A DNA stretch of 11,362 nucleotides, taken from contig JAAFIG010000058.1 in NCBI GenBank assembly GCA_013298595.1, forward strand, positions 1-11,362, in the 5' to 3' direction. The DNA comes from Deinococcales bacterium. Its GTDB lineage: Bacteria > Deinococcota > Deinococci > Deinococcales > JAAFIG01. The notes below the pieces were generated by a model. That model did not search any database. It was not told where the DNA came from and saw nothing but the letters and a program-made list of their open reading frames with translations. The position numbers and the translations under genes were made by a program. Below, piece after piece: positions 1 to 6,942 of this stretch (position 1 is its first letter; each line of letters starts with the position of its first letter).

Positions 1-511
1 GGTTTTTGAGGAAATCAACGACTTCGTTTAATTCTTCTTTGGCTTCGTCGCAACCAGCTACTTCTTTAAATGTGGTGTTTGGTTTCTCAACTTGTTTCGC
101 TCGAGATTTCCCAAAACTCATCGCGCTATCTGCGCCTTCGCCACCACCTGAACGTGAACGAATCAGCATGACCAATAAACCAATCACCACAGCGATACCA
201 ACGAACTGAATTGCCAACATAATATAATCAGCGGTTGGGGCAACTCTTTCGACTTTGTACTGCGTTTGGAATGAGACTCGAGCTGCTTCTAAGGCATCAA
301 ACACCGATTTATCGAGCACTAACTGCACAGTATAATTGGCTGGTTGTGTGCTCCGTGAACTTTCGCTAATCACAGAGGCGCTACCATCTGGATGTAAGGT
401 CACACTGGCAACCCCACCTGTACGCAGTTCATTCAGAAAAGTACTTGCTGAAGGAGCAGCAAGTGCCACACTTAACACGCAAATCAGTATCAAAGCAACT
501 CGAAATACCAT
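1..511 (-). CDS. ftsH: ATP-dependent zinc metalloprotease FtsH, N-terminal part (cut by window edge)
   Basis: FtsH is a membrane-anchored AAA+ protease that degrades misassembled membrane proteins and short-lived regulators. Only the first 170 codons lie in the window. They show a first hydrophobic helix (about residues 3-19), a periplasmic segment (about 20-95), a second membrane helix (about 96-117), a Gly-rich linker, and then the conserved entry to the AAA domain: [24 protein letters not shown] (residues 147-170). The AAA Walker motifs and the zinc site lie beyond base 1. The ATG at 511 is chosen because it directly precedes the first membrane helix and has a TANNNT box (518-523) six bases upstream, which implies a leaderless mRNA. 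The gene is divergent from the aldo/keto reductase. The periplasmic part is short but within family range. Family identity is secure from the [11 protein letters not shown] block. Confidence 0.93.
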   Translation of the reverse strand, partial: MVFRVALILICVLSVALAAPSASTFLNELRTGGVASVTLHPDGSASVISESSRSTQPANYTVQLVLDKSVFDALEAARVSFQTQYKVERVAPTADYIMLAIQFVGIAVVIGLLVMLIRSRSGGGEGADSAMSFGKSRAKQVEKPNTTFKEVAGCDEAKEELNEVVDFLKN

Positions 512-571
512 AGTGTAAGCGTAGCACCTCAAGCATGGGAAAAATGCACATTTTCCCCTATACTGTATGAA
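512..571. promoter_or_regulatory. Divergent promoter region ftsH / aldo-keto reductase, both apparently leaderless
   Basis: This 60-bp spacer must hold both divergent promoters. On the plus strand TATACT (559-564) lies 7 nt before the ATG at 572. On the minus strand TACGCT (518-523) lies 6 nt before the ATG at 511, with a second TACACT (512-517) abutting it. Neither gene has a Shine-Dalgarno sequence. No convincing -35 box is visible for either. The spacing puts the +1 at or next to the start codon, as in the leaderless promoters of Deinococcus. Confidence 0.55.
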
Positions 572-1561
572 ATGAAATATAGACGCTTAGGGAAGACAAA
601 TTTACAAGTCTCGGAAATTGGTTTTGGCGCTTGGGGCATCGGTGGAGCGCTATGGGGCGCAACCAAAGACACACAAAGTATCGCTGCTCTCGAGAAAGCC
701 ATTGATTTAGGCTTAAATTTTATTGATACTGCGTATTTTTATGGCAAAGGGCATTCGGAAAGAATTATTGGTGGTGTGGTACGCGCCAGCAATAAACAGT
801 ATGGCAGCCAATTGCTAGTGGCTACCAAAATCCCACCTAAGAATCGGGTCTGGCCTGCCCAAGCCGACTCGAGTATCGGTGATGTTTTTCCAAAAGCTTA
901 TATTCTTGATTATGTGCAACGCAGCCTTGATAATCTGGGGTTACCGCACATTGATTTGATGCAATTTCATGTTTGGCAGGATTCTTGGGCAGCCCAAGAC
1001 GAATGGCAAGAAACGATTAGCGAAATTACACGGCAAGGTTTGGTTAAACACTGGGGTATCAGCATCAACGATTACCAGCCAAGCAATGCCATCAAAGCCC
1101 TCGAGACTGGTTTGATTGGTGTGGTGCAAGTGATTTTTAATATTTTTGAACAAACCCCTCGAGATTTGTTATTTCCGACTTGTCAAAAACTTGATGTTGG
1201 TGTGATTGCTCGAGTGCCACTGGATGAAGGTGGTTTAACGGGTACCATCCAACCCGATACGATTTTTGCTGCTGATGATTGGCGTTCGCATTATTTCCGT
1301 GATAACCGCAAAGAACTTTTGGCAGAACGCTTAGAAGCTCTTGCCAAGAGCCTTGAACAACTCGAGACACCATTCACCAACCTTGCTGAAGCAGCACTGC
1401 GTTACTGCTTATCTGACACACGAGTCACCACAGTCATTCCTGGCATGCGTAGTGCTGCTCGAGCTGAGCAAAATTGCGCCTTTTCCGATGGCACATTGTT
1501 CAGTCAAGCCGATTTAAAAAGTCTCGAGCCACACGCTTGGGCACGTAACTGGTACGAATAA
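572..1561 (+). CDS. Aldo/keto reductase family oxidoreductase
   Basis: Predicted cytosolic NAD(P)H-dependent reductase of 329 aa with a (beta/alpha)8 barrel. The start [22 protein letters not shown] is typical of the family. The catalytic tetrad is visible: Asp52 and Tyr57 (in FIDTAYFYG), Lys86 (in VATKIPP) and His133 (in MQFHVW). The C-terminal cofactor region [17 protein letters not shown] (residues 285-301) matches the NADP-binding segment of the branch that resembles plant auxin-induced AKRs and YajO/Tas. The physiological substrate cannot be told from sequence. The start at 572 follows a -10 box by 7 nt with no ribosome site, so translation is probably leaderless. The gene ends 2 nt before the convergent condensing-enzyme gene, with no terminator between them. 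Confidence 0.9.
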   Translation: MKYRRLGKTNLQVSEIGFGAWGIGGALWGATKDTQSIAALEKAIDLGLNFIDTAYFYGKGHSERIIGGVVRASNKQYGSQLLVATKIPPKNRVWPAQADSSIGDVFPKAYILDYVQRSLDNLGLPHIDLMQFHVWQDSWAAQDEWQETISEITRQGLVKHWGISINDYQPSNAIKALETGLIGVVQVIFNIFEQTPRDLLFPTCQKLDVGVIARVPLDEGGLTGTIQPDTIFAADDWRSHYFRDNRKELLAERLEALAKSLEQLETPFTNLAEAALRYCLSDTRVTTVIPGMRSAARAEQNCAFSDGTLFSQADLKSLEPHAWARNWYE

Positions 1562-1563
1562 AT

Positions 1564-2787
1564 TTAATCCAAATTCTCGAGACGGGTTTCTTCTACACCA
1601 CTGGGTAATTCGTTCTTGGGGATGTTGTACGTTTCGACCAGTTGAATGAGTAAATCTTCGGGTTTGCGTCCACGCCCAATTTGATGCGTTTGATTTTTGA
1701 AAGCCTCGGTGATGCTCTTAGCTTGTTCTCGAGTGATGGCATAATTTTCGACTTCTTTGAGGTAATAATAAATCAGATTCCAACCCGAAAGTGGTCCGAG
1801 TAGTAACTGGTTTTTATCGACACCAAAATCGTGTAAATTATGGGCTTCGTAGACTTTTTTCTCGTTAAGCACTGCTTTTTGATGCACACCAGCAGTGTGG
1901 GTGCGGTTGGTTAAAGACACAGGTTCGGTGTACGGCACGAGGGTATTAAGAATCGAAGCCATTAAAACATTGATTGGGTAACATTGGCTGAGGTTGTACT
2001 GATTGTGTAATTCTGGATAACTTTTTGACAAATTAAATAACGCCCCTGTCACCGAAGGAATCCCTGAACGCTCAGCTAAACCCCAAATCGAAGTGTCTAC
2101 GTACTTCACACCCGCCCGCACTGCTGCCAGCACATTAGCAAAAGCCAAGCCTCGGTCGTTATGAAAATGGCACTCGAGGGCAACGTTGGGGTATTTTTGT
2201 CGCAAAATACCAACAACTTCGGTCACATCGTGGGGTTCGGCTAAACCCACCGTATCAGGAATACCAAACGTGTTCACAAACGGGTACATGGCATCGTATA
2301 GCAACCATAAATCCTGACGGTTTGTGCGAAACGCATCTTCGGCACTAAAGCGCATATACAAATCTGGCAATTGCAAACGCACATTCTTGGCTGCATCCGA
2401 AGCCAGCGTTATGGCTTCCTCGAGCGATTTTTGGGCATTGTGTTGTTGCGCCAAAGCCGAAACCCCAAGGTACAAGTTTAAGCCATTACAACCCGCTTCT
2501 AAAGCCCGTTCGATATCCACAGCATGACAACGACAATGCCCTAGTAACAATAATGGTTTATCAGTCAGTGTTTTAGCATGGGCAATTAGCGCTCGCACAT
2601 CATCCTCTTCGGCTTTACCAACCACAGGCGAAAAGAATTCAAAGTGGGTGATACCCAATTCGATCAAACCTGCCAATAACAATTTTTTTTCCTCGAGGGT
2701 AAAACGGTATTTTAGCGTATCAAACAACAACGGTGATTGCTGACCATCGCGGAATGTCGTGTCTATCATTTCGATACGTTGATTCAT
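1564..2787 (-). CDS. DRE-TIM (HMGL-like) acyl-CoA condensing enzyme: homocitrate / isopropylmalate / Re-citrate synthase family
   Basis: A 407-aa enzyme of the family that condenses acetyl-CoA with a 2-oxo acid. It has the N-terminal signature MIDTTFRDGQQ (Arg13, Asp14), the metal-binding HxH in CHFHNDRG (His207, His209), WGLAERSGI (235-243), the second histidine motif THTAGVH (297-302) and a closing LGPLSGWN (330-337). It lacks the long C-terminal leucine-regulatory domain of standard LeuA. The DTTFRDGQQ form differs from the Thermus homocitrate synthase start as I recall it and recalls Re-citrate synthase-like proteins, so substrate is uncertain. The open frame runs up to 2889, but those 34 extra codons are encoded by the leader hairpin. 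The ATG at 2787 has a purine-rich ribosome site (GGAAAGAG, 2791-2798) and starts at the conserved domain. Expression is probably attenuated. Confidence 0.85.
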   Translation of the reverse strand: MNQRIEMIDTTFRDGQQSPLLFDTLKYRFTLEEKKLLLAGLIELGITHFEFFSPVVGKAEEDDVRALIAHAKTLTDKPLLLLGHCRCHAVDIERALEAGCNGLNLYLGVSALAQQHNAQKSLEEAITLASDAAKNVRLQLPDLYMRFSAEDAFRTNRQDLWLLYDAMYPFVNTFGIPDTVGLAEPHDVTEVVGILRQKYPNVALECHFHNDRGLAFANVLAAVRAGVKYVDTSIWGLAERSGIPSVTGALFNLSKSYPELHNQYNLSQCYPINVLMASILNTLVPYTEPVSLTNRTHTAGVHQKAVLNEKKVYEAHNLHDFGVDKNQLLLGPLSGWNLIYYYLKEVENYAITREQAKSITEAFKNQTHQIGRGRKPEDLLIQLVETYNIPKNELPSGVEETRLENLD

Positions 2788-2850
2788 TGTCTCTTTCCTA
2801 TTCTCGAGGTTTGTGCATGGCAATGCTTGTCTGCACCCTAGACGATATAC

Positions 2851-2883
2851 AAAAAAACCGACTCGTTGAAAATCTCGAGTCGG
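2851..2883 (-). terminator. Intrinsic terminator inside the leader (attenuator)
   Basis: Perfect 8-bp stem CCGACTCG / CGAGTCGG (arms 2876-2883 and 2858-2865), 10-nt loop, followed on the minus strand by seven U (2851-2857). It lies between the promoter at 2955-2984 and the gene start at 2787, so it would cut transcription after about 100 nt unless read through. One arm includes most of a CTCGAG motif. Confidence 0.75.
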
Positions 2884-2907
2884 AGGCAATCAGCAAAAAA
2901 CGAGTGC

Positions 2908-2949
2908 TTAACTCGAGCCTCCGTGCCAATGTTTTCCATAATTTTGCAT
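2908..2949 (-). CDS. Possible 13-aa leader peptide MQNYGKHWHGGSS
   Basis: The ATG at 2949 lies 5 nt after the TACACT box of a consensus promoter, so the transcript would begin at this codon and the peptide would be translated leaderlessly. The stop codon falls in the loop of the small hairpin 2901-2915, a position where a terminating ribosome could alter the downstream folding. The peptide has His-Trp-His but no leucine run, so a classic leucine attenuator is not supported. The ORF is very short and could be chance. A second overlapping frame (ATG at 2939, stop at 2838) would run through the terminator. Confidence 0.3.
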   Translation of the reverse strand: MQNYGKHWHGGSS

Positions 2950-2954
2950 GACGG

Positions 2955-2984
2955 AGTGTAACTTAGGCTTAAGAAACTTGTCAA
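2955..2984 (-). promoter_or_regulatory. Sigma-70-type promoter for the condensing-enzyme leader
   Basis: On the minus strand, TTGACA (2979-2984), an 18-nt spacer and TACACT (2955-2960). The predicted start is at about 2949. This is one of the two best promoters in the window. Confidence 0.7.
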
Positions 2985-3068
2985 GAAAAGGCATGAAGGT
3001 GAAAGGAAAAAGTCAACCGTAGCAGTGGGGCTTGCCTCGCCCTAGACCATTTTGTCACTATTCCCATC

Positions 3069-3099
3069 AAAAAAAACGGAGCGCTTTTAGCGCCCCGTT
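3069..3099 (-). terminator. Intrinsic terminator after the L25 gene
   Basis: On the minus strand a 10-bp stem AACGGGGCGC / GCGCTCCGTT with one G-U pair, a TAAAA loop and a run of eight U (3069-3076). It starts 15 nt after the L25 stop codon and closes the aroB-pth-L25 block. The rest of the stretch, 2985-3068, shows no gene or other signal. Confidence 0.9.
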
Positions 3100-3113
3100 C
3101 GAGAGAACATATT

Positions 3114-3710
3114 TTATTTCTCTTCTTTTTTGCCTTTAGCAATCACTTCTGGTTCAGCCACAGCTGCAACAACTTCTTCGGAAACTCGAGCATGATGAAT
3201 AACCAAAACCGTTGCTTTAGGATCAGAAACGAGTTTAACATTTTCTGGTAATGCCAAATCGCCAGCGTGCACTGGTTGGTTGACCTCGAGCTTTGAGATG
3301 TCCACAATCAGTTCTTGTGGGATGTTCTTAGGAGCGCATTTAACGGTGACGTTGTGGGCTACAATGTCGAGCACGCCACCAGCTTTAACGGCTGCGGAAA
3401 CACCCTTGGTATGAACTGGAATAACCACTTCGATTGGTTCGTCGGAAACAATTAAGAAATCAGCATGTTCCGCAATGCGTTTTTTCTTATTCATCGCTAC
3501 GGCTTTGACCAAAGTATCGAACTTTGCGCCATCGTCGAAGGTGAGGGTAATCACGCCGTGGGTGCTGACTTGGCGGAAAACTTTATCGAATGCTTTGCGT
3601 TCTACGAAAATACTTTTGTTGGTGACTTTATCGTAAACCACAGCAGGTAGCATACCTTCACTGCGTAAGCTACTTGATTTTTCGGTGCGAACTGTTGCCT
3701 TTAATTCCAC
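3114..3710 (-). CDS. rplY: Large ribosomal subunit protein bL25, two-domain CTC/TL5 form
   Basis: Binds 5S rRNA in the central protuberance of the large ribosomal subunit. At 198 aa it is the long form: an N-terminal L25 domain (about 1-90, MELKATVRTEKSSSLRSEGM and the LPAVVYDK beta strand, HADFLIV at 82-88) and the C-terminal beta-rich TL5/CTC domain (about 92-175, with GGVLDIVAHNVTVKCAPKNIP), then an acidic/basic tail. Long forms of this type are called CTC or TL5 in many bacteria, including Thermus and Deinococcus. The open frame extends to 4004 but the first 98 codons overlap pth and look nothing like L25. The real start is the GTG at 3710, preceded by a strong GGAGG (3716-3720) at 5 nt. 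It lies 91 nt after pth, and its own terminator follows. Confidence 0.92.
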   Translation of the reverse strand: MELKATVRTEKSSSLRSEGMLPAVVYDKVTNKSIFVERKAFDKVFRQVSTHGVITLTFDDGAKFDTLVKAVAMNKKKRIAEHADFLIVSDEPIEVVIPVHTKGVSAAVKAGGVLDIVAHNVTVKCAPKNIPQELIVDISKLEVNQPVHAGDLALPENVKLVSDPKATVLVIHHARVSEEVVAAVAEPEVIAKGKKEEK

Positions 3711-3801
3711 AAAAACCTCCAGACCGCACCTCGAAGGCGCGGCAAGCCTTGGGAGTGTACTACAAGTTTGGCTCTGAGGGAAGGGGCAGGTAAGCCCAAT
3801 A

Positions 3802-4425
3802 CTATGAAATGGTTGTGTCAGGGCTATCTGGCGTGGGTAGAACCATTGGTTTAGGGCGTAAATCTGTGCTATTAAAAACATTTTGTGCCACCTGAGCACC
3901 GTCTTTGAGAATTGCTGTGACTGCATTGGCTGCAACCACAATGATTTCCTCGAGCATGGTTTGTTCTTCTGGTTTAAAATTGGACAATACCCAATTGGGA
4001 ACACTCCATTCGGGTGGTGGTCTGGAAATACCTATTTTGAGACGGACATAATTTTCTTGCCCGAGTTTAGCAGAAATATCTTTAATGCCGTTCTGTCCGC
4101 CACTCGAGCCTCCTGTACGAATCCGTAAACGCCCAAAAGGCAAGTCCAAATCATCGTGTATGACAAGTAATTCAGATGGCTCGAGTTTATGAAAACGCAT
4201 AAAAGGAAGCACTGCTTCGCCTGATAAATTCATGTACGTGAAAGGTTTTTGTAACCAAATTTTGTTTGTGCCACCTCGAGTTTCAGCGAGTTCGCTATTG
4301 CCACGTTTTAACCAAGTGGCAGCTTGGCGACGAGCAAATTCCTCGAGTACCAAAAAACCAATGTTGTGCCGATTGCGACTGTACTGTGTTCCTGGGTTGC
4401 CAAGCCCAACGATCAAACGAATCAT
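3802..4425 (-). CDS. pth: Peptidyl-tRNA hydrolase
   Basis: Cleaves the ester bond of peptidyl-tRNAs released from stalled ribosomes, recycling tRNA. 207 aa, slightly longer than the E. coli enzyme because of a C-terminal tail of about 20 residues. The start MIRLIVGLGNPGTQYSRNRHNIGF contains Asn10 and the catalytic His20. Asn66 (in TYMNLSG), Asp91 (in VIHDDLDLP) and Asn112 (in GGQNGIKDI) occupy the other active-site positions. The ATG at 4425 has TATGCT (4431-4436) only 5 nt upstream and no ribosome site, so it may have its own leaderless promoter inside the aroB-pth spacer (49 nt). Pth next to L25 is a common bacterial arrangement and both serve translation. Confidence 0.95.
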   Translation of the reverse strand: MIRLIVGLGNPGTQYSRNRHNIGFLVLEEFARRQAATWLKRGNSELAETRGGTNKIWLQKPFTYMNLSGEAVLPFMRFHKLEPSELLVIHDDLDLPFGRLRIRTGGSSGGQNGIKDISAKLGQENYVRLKIGISRPPPEWSVPNWVLSNFKPEEQTMLEEIIVVAANAVTAILKDGAQVAQNVFNSTDLRPKPMVLPTPDSPDTTIS

Positions 4426-4430
4426 GCCTG

Positions 4431-4436
4431 AGCATA
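4431..4436 (-). promoter_or_regulatory. Candidate -10 box of a leaderless pth promoter
   Basis: TATGCT on the minus strand ends 5 nt before the pth ATG, which places +1 on the start codon. No good -35 is seen; TTGGAC lies 20 nt upstream, which is wide. Pth could equally be read through from aroB. Confidence 0.4.
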
Positions 4437-4474
4437 ACAGAGGTTGTCAGGTAAAAGTCCAAGCAACAATCAAC

Positions 4475-5530
4475 TCAAGCAGCCAGAAAAGCTAGAAACC
4501 CTGCCCATGTTTGCTCGAGTACCGCTTCTGGGACTCGTTCAAGTTTTGGTTTGCCAATAGCCTCGAGTAGCACAAAGCGAACCCCTGCGTTATCCGCTTT
4601 TTTATCTCGAGCCATAAAGTCACGCACACTGACCCAATTCAGTTCTGGCAATGGCATTGGTCGTTGATACTCGAGAAAAGCTTTGGTTTGGGGGCTAAGG
4701 TCGGTATAACCCATGTTTTTACCCAGCAGCGCCGCATAGTGCATTCCGTACCCAACAGCTTCGCCATGTGGCACAGCGTGGTGTGTTATCGCTTCGAGGG
4801 CATGCGCTAAGGTATGTCCAAAATTCAGATACGCCCGTTCGTTTTGTTCGGTAGGGTCGCGCTCTACAATATCTATTTTGACTTGCACTCCAGATGCCAA
4901 GGTTTGCTCGAGATTGCTATGGGTTGCGTTAAACCCTGTCTCGAGCACTGCTGCACACAATTGTGGATTAGCCAGTAAGCCATGCTTAAAAAGCTCAGCC
5001 GCGCCTTCTCGGAAGGTTCTGAGTGGCAAACTTTCCAAGGTGTTGGTATCCATAAAAACCGCTTTAGGTTGATGAAAAGCACCCACAAGGTTTTTACCTT
5101 CGGGTAAATTAACCCCTGTTTTACCACCCACACTGGCATCCACCATCGCCAGAAGGGTTGTCGGACAAACATAAAAAGCAATACCCCTCAGGTAACTCGC
5201 TGCAACATAACCCGCTAAATCGCTGGTTGCACCACCACCTAATGCTACGACTGCACTATCTCGAGTTAAACCCAACTGAGCTAATTGCGATAACAATTGT
5301 GCATGTATCGCCAGTGTTTTGGCTACTTCGCCTGCTGGGATAGTGAGTAAATACACACTTGAGCCACCTTGCTCGAGACTGGCAATCAGAGCAGGAGCGT
5401 ACAATGGCGCAATCTGACTATCAGCAATCACAACCACTTGTTTTTCTGGGATACGAACTTGTTGCAATGTTCCTCGAGCGATACGAATACGGTAAGCAGG
5501 GTTTAAATGCACAGTTAAATCAAATTCCAT
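4475..5530 (-). CDS. aroB: 3-dehydroquinate synthase
   Basis: Second step of the shikimate pathway: converts DAHP to 3-dehydroquinate, using NAD and a divalent metal in the cytosol. 351 aa, the usual bacterial length. Visible motifs are the NAD-binding GGGATSDLAGYVAASYLRG (98-116), TTLLAMVDASVGGKTGVN (124-141, with Lys137), REGAAELFKHG (metal ligand Glu179), LNFGHTLAHALE (His239) and PHGEAVGYGM (His255). The ATG at 5530 begins directly at the fold and lies 6 nt after a TAAACT box (5537-5542), another apparently leaderless start. No other shikimate gene is in the window. It is first in a minus-strand group with pth and L25. Confidence 0.96.
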   Translation of the reverse strand: MEFDLTVHLNPAYRIRIARGTLQQVRIPEKQVVVIADSQIAPLYAPALIASLEQGGSSVYLLTIPAGEVAKTLAIHAQLLSQLAQLGLTRDSAVVALGGGATSDLAGYVAASYLRGIAFYVCPTTLLAMVDASVGGKTGVNLPEGKNLVGAFHQPKAVFMDTNTLESLPLRTFREGAAELFKHGLLANPQLCAAVLETGFNATHSNLEQTLASGVQVKIDIVERDPTEQNERAYLNFGHTLAHALEAITHHAVPHGEAVGYGMHYAALLGKNMGYTDLSPQTKAFLEYQRPMPLPELNWVSVRDFMARDKKADNAGVRFVLLEAIGKPKLERVPEAVLEQTWAGFLAFLAA

Positions 5531-5629
5531 TGCTCTAGTTTACAATGTCTTATTCAATGCAGGTTTCGCACACCACACAATGCAGGTTTCGCACACCACA
5601 CAATGCAATAACCATGTAGACTAATACCT
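5531..5629. promoter_or_regulatory. Divergent promoter region aroB / RDD protein
   Basis: On the minus strand TAAACT (5537-5542) lies 6 nt before the aroB ATG. On the plus strand TAGACT (5617-5622) lies 7 nt before the GTG at 5630. Neither has a consensus -35. The two -35 regions fall at either end of a 23-bp tandem repeat, so the repeat could serve as a shared regulator site. Confidence 0.5.
5555..5607. repeat. 23-bp direct tandem repeat, 2.3 copies
   Basis: Two identical adjoining copies (5555-5577 and 5578-5600), beginning CAATGCAGG and ending CACACCACA, followed by the first 7 bases of a third (5601-5607). It lies between two divergent promoters. It could be a duplicated protein-binding site or a recent slippage event. 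There are too few copies, and no spacers, for CRISPR. Confidence 0.95.
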
Positions 5630-6889
5630 GTGAGTGACTGGATTAACACGATACGACAATCCGTGGGCGGTAGCGTCCACGCGCAAATAGACACACCCGA
5701 CGCTGCCATGCTGCTCTCCGATAACGAGTTGGTGTACATCAACGCCAGCGGTATGCAACGCGCCCGACTTGGCGATATTGCCAAAGTCAGCCGTGAAAAT
5801 GGTGAACTTGTCATTTCCTCGAGTACCACAGCTCTGATTCGTGGCGCGATCAAAGCGGATAAAGAAACCTTATCAAATTTCTTTTCACAAGTGAAACAAG
5901 TCGCAGCTTGGTCTCGAGAACGTCGCACTGTCATCATGGATAATCCAAATGCCACACCAATGGATTCAAGTTTTATGGGACGTGCTCCAGATAATGGAAT
6001 TGTCAAAACCGAAATGCCCGACCCAATCGGTGATATGCCATTACCCGAGCAGTACCGCCCAATGGTCAGTGTCAACCCCATTGAAACAAAACCAATGACT
6101 CCACCGCCACCACCTGTTGCGCCTCGAGCCAACCCCGAAAGCGCCCTAGGTCGAGGCATGACCGCTCCTCGGGATGAAGCCTTGATTGCTCTGGACAAAC
6201 CAAAAACCATGTCAGCTCCACGTCTCAGCGAAGCCAACAACGAACCCATTCGTCAAGATTATGCGGGTTTTTGGATGCGATTCTTAGCCTATATTATTGA
6301 TGCCATTGTGCTAGGTATTGCTGGTGGTATTATTTCAAATATCTTTACTGGTTCTGCAAGTTCCGCCTTGACACAATTAGCAACAAACAATGCAGGCTCG
6401 AGTAACTCACAAGAAGCTTTGAATCAGATCGCTGCTATTTTGCCTGGTTTTTTTACATCTGCTATTTTGGCTACAGCAGCAATTACGATTTTAACTTGGT
6501 TGTATTACGCAATGATGGAATCCAGCGAACGCCAAGGGACGCTTGGTAAAATGGCACTTGGTTTAGTTGTCACCGATGCAAATAACAAACGGATTTCCTT
6601 TGTCCATGCGACAGGGCGTTACTTTGCCAAATCAATTATTTCGTTCATCATGACAATTGTTACTTTATTAAGTCTTTTCCCACTGGTTGGGACAATTACC
6701 AATCTCGTCAGTAGTGGTGGTAACAGCAGCGATGGATTAACCGCTTTTTACACTGTGTTTGGTGGTATCGCCGCGATTTTGGGCATTGGTAGTTTAGCCA
6801 ATTTAATTGCCTATGTTATGGCTGGGTTTACAGCTAGAAAACAAGCACTGCACGATATGATAGCTAAAACCTTGGTTTATCGAAAGTAA
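5630..6889 (+). CDS. RDD-family integral membrane protein with a soluble N-terminal domain
   Basis: 419 aa in three parts. Residues 1-100 are soluble, with alternating beta strands (AAMLLSDNELVYINASG, ELVISSSTTALIRG) reminiscent of a small PH-like fold; I do not recognise the family. Residues 100-205 are a disordered linker with a proline run (TPPPPPVAP, 157-165). Residues 211-419 are an RDD domain: Arg217 and Asp224 in YAGFWMRFLAYIIDAIVLG, the sequence GTLGKMALGLVVTD (303-316) and the closing ALHDMIAKTLVYRK with Asp409. About four membrane helices are visible (218-238, 270-293, 335-360, 374-398). RDD proteins are poorly characterised; some have been linked to ion exchange. The GTG start at 5630 is inferred from the -10 box 7 nt upstream; there is no ribosome site. 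An intrinsic terminator follows. Confidence 0.8.
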   Translation: MSDWINTIRQSVGGSVHAQIDTPDAAMLLSDNELVYINASGMQRARLGDIAKVSRENGELVISSSTTALIRGAIKADKETLSNFFSQVKQVAAWSRERRTVIMDNPNATPMDSSFMGRAPDNGIVKTEMPDPIGDMPLPEQYRPMVSVNPIETKPMTPPPPPVAPRANPESALGRGMTAPRDEALIALDKPKTMSAPRLSEANNEPIRQDYAGFWMRFLAYIIDAIVLGIAGGIISNIFTGSASSALTQLATNNAGSSNSQEALNQIAAILPGFFTSAILATAAITILTWLYYAMMESSERQGTLGKMALGLVVTDANNKRISFVHATGRYFAKSIISFIMTIVTLLSLFPLVGTITNLVSSGGNSSDGLTAFYTVFGGIAAILGIGSLANLIAYVMAGFTARKQALHDMIAKTLVYRK

Positions 6890-6898
6890 GCTTTACCT

Positions 6899-6929
6899 AA
6901 AAGCGGAGCCACATAGCTCCGCTTTTTTT
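6899..6929 (+). terminator. Intrinsic terminator after the RDD gene
   Basis: Perfect 9-bp stem AAGCGGAGC / GCTCCGCTT (6901-6909, 6916-6924), CACATA loop and a run of seven T (6923-6929). Four A on the left give weak capacity in the other direction, so it may also help end the convergent operon whose last gene stops at 6943. Confidence 0.9.
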
Positions 6930-6942
6930 GGTCTCTCGAGAT

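Larger units (their letters stand above)
2788..2949 (-). promoter_or_regulatory. Leader with candidate transcription attenuator upstream of the condensing-enzyme gene
   Basis: From the predicted +1 near 2949 to the start codon at 2787 the mRNA carries about 160 nt of leader. Read on the minus strand it holds, in order: a 13-codon leaderless ORF; a weak hairpin CGAGT/ACTCG (arms 2911-2915 and 2901-2905) followed by six U; a 7-bp alternative pairing, CGGAGGC (2917-2923) with GCCTCCG (2881-2887); and a strong intrinsic terminator (2851-2883). The alternative helix shares bases 2881-2883 with the terminator stem, so the two cannot fully coexist. No T-box AGGGTGG motif is present. What is sensed is unknown. 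Confidence 0.5.

Noticed and set aside
6-518. Plus-strand short frames at the left edge
   Set aside because: The minus strand encodes a clear FtsH N-terminus over the same bases.
2788-2889. N-terminal extension of the condensing enzyme to 441 aa
   Set aside because: The 34 added codons are encoded by the leader and terminator hairpin, are unlike the family, and a ribosome site sits before the ATG at 2787.
2788-2960. T-box riboswitch in the condensing-enzyme leader
   Set aside because: No AGGGTGG-type T-box sequence and the leader before the terminator is only about 70 nt, too short for a standard T-box.
3711-4004. N-terminal extension of L25 to 296 aa
   Set aside because: It overlaps the end of pth, has no similarity to L25, and the GTG at 3710 has a strong GGAGG site.
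5555-5607. CRISPR array
   Set aside because: The copies adjoin directly with no spacers and there are only 2.3 of them; no cas genes are present.
5554-6249. 231-aa open frame on the minus strand
   Set aside because: It is the reverse shadow of the soluble part of the RDD protein, low-complexity, and starts inside the coding region without a ribosome site.
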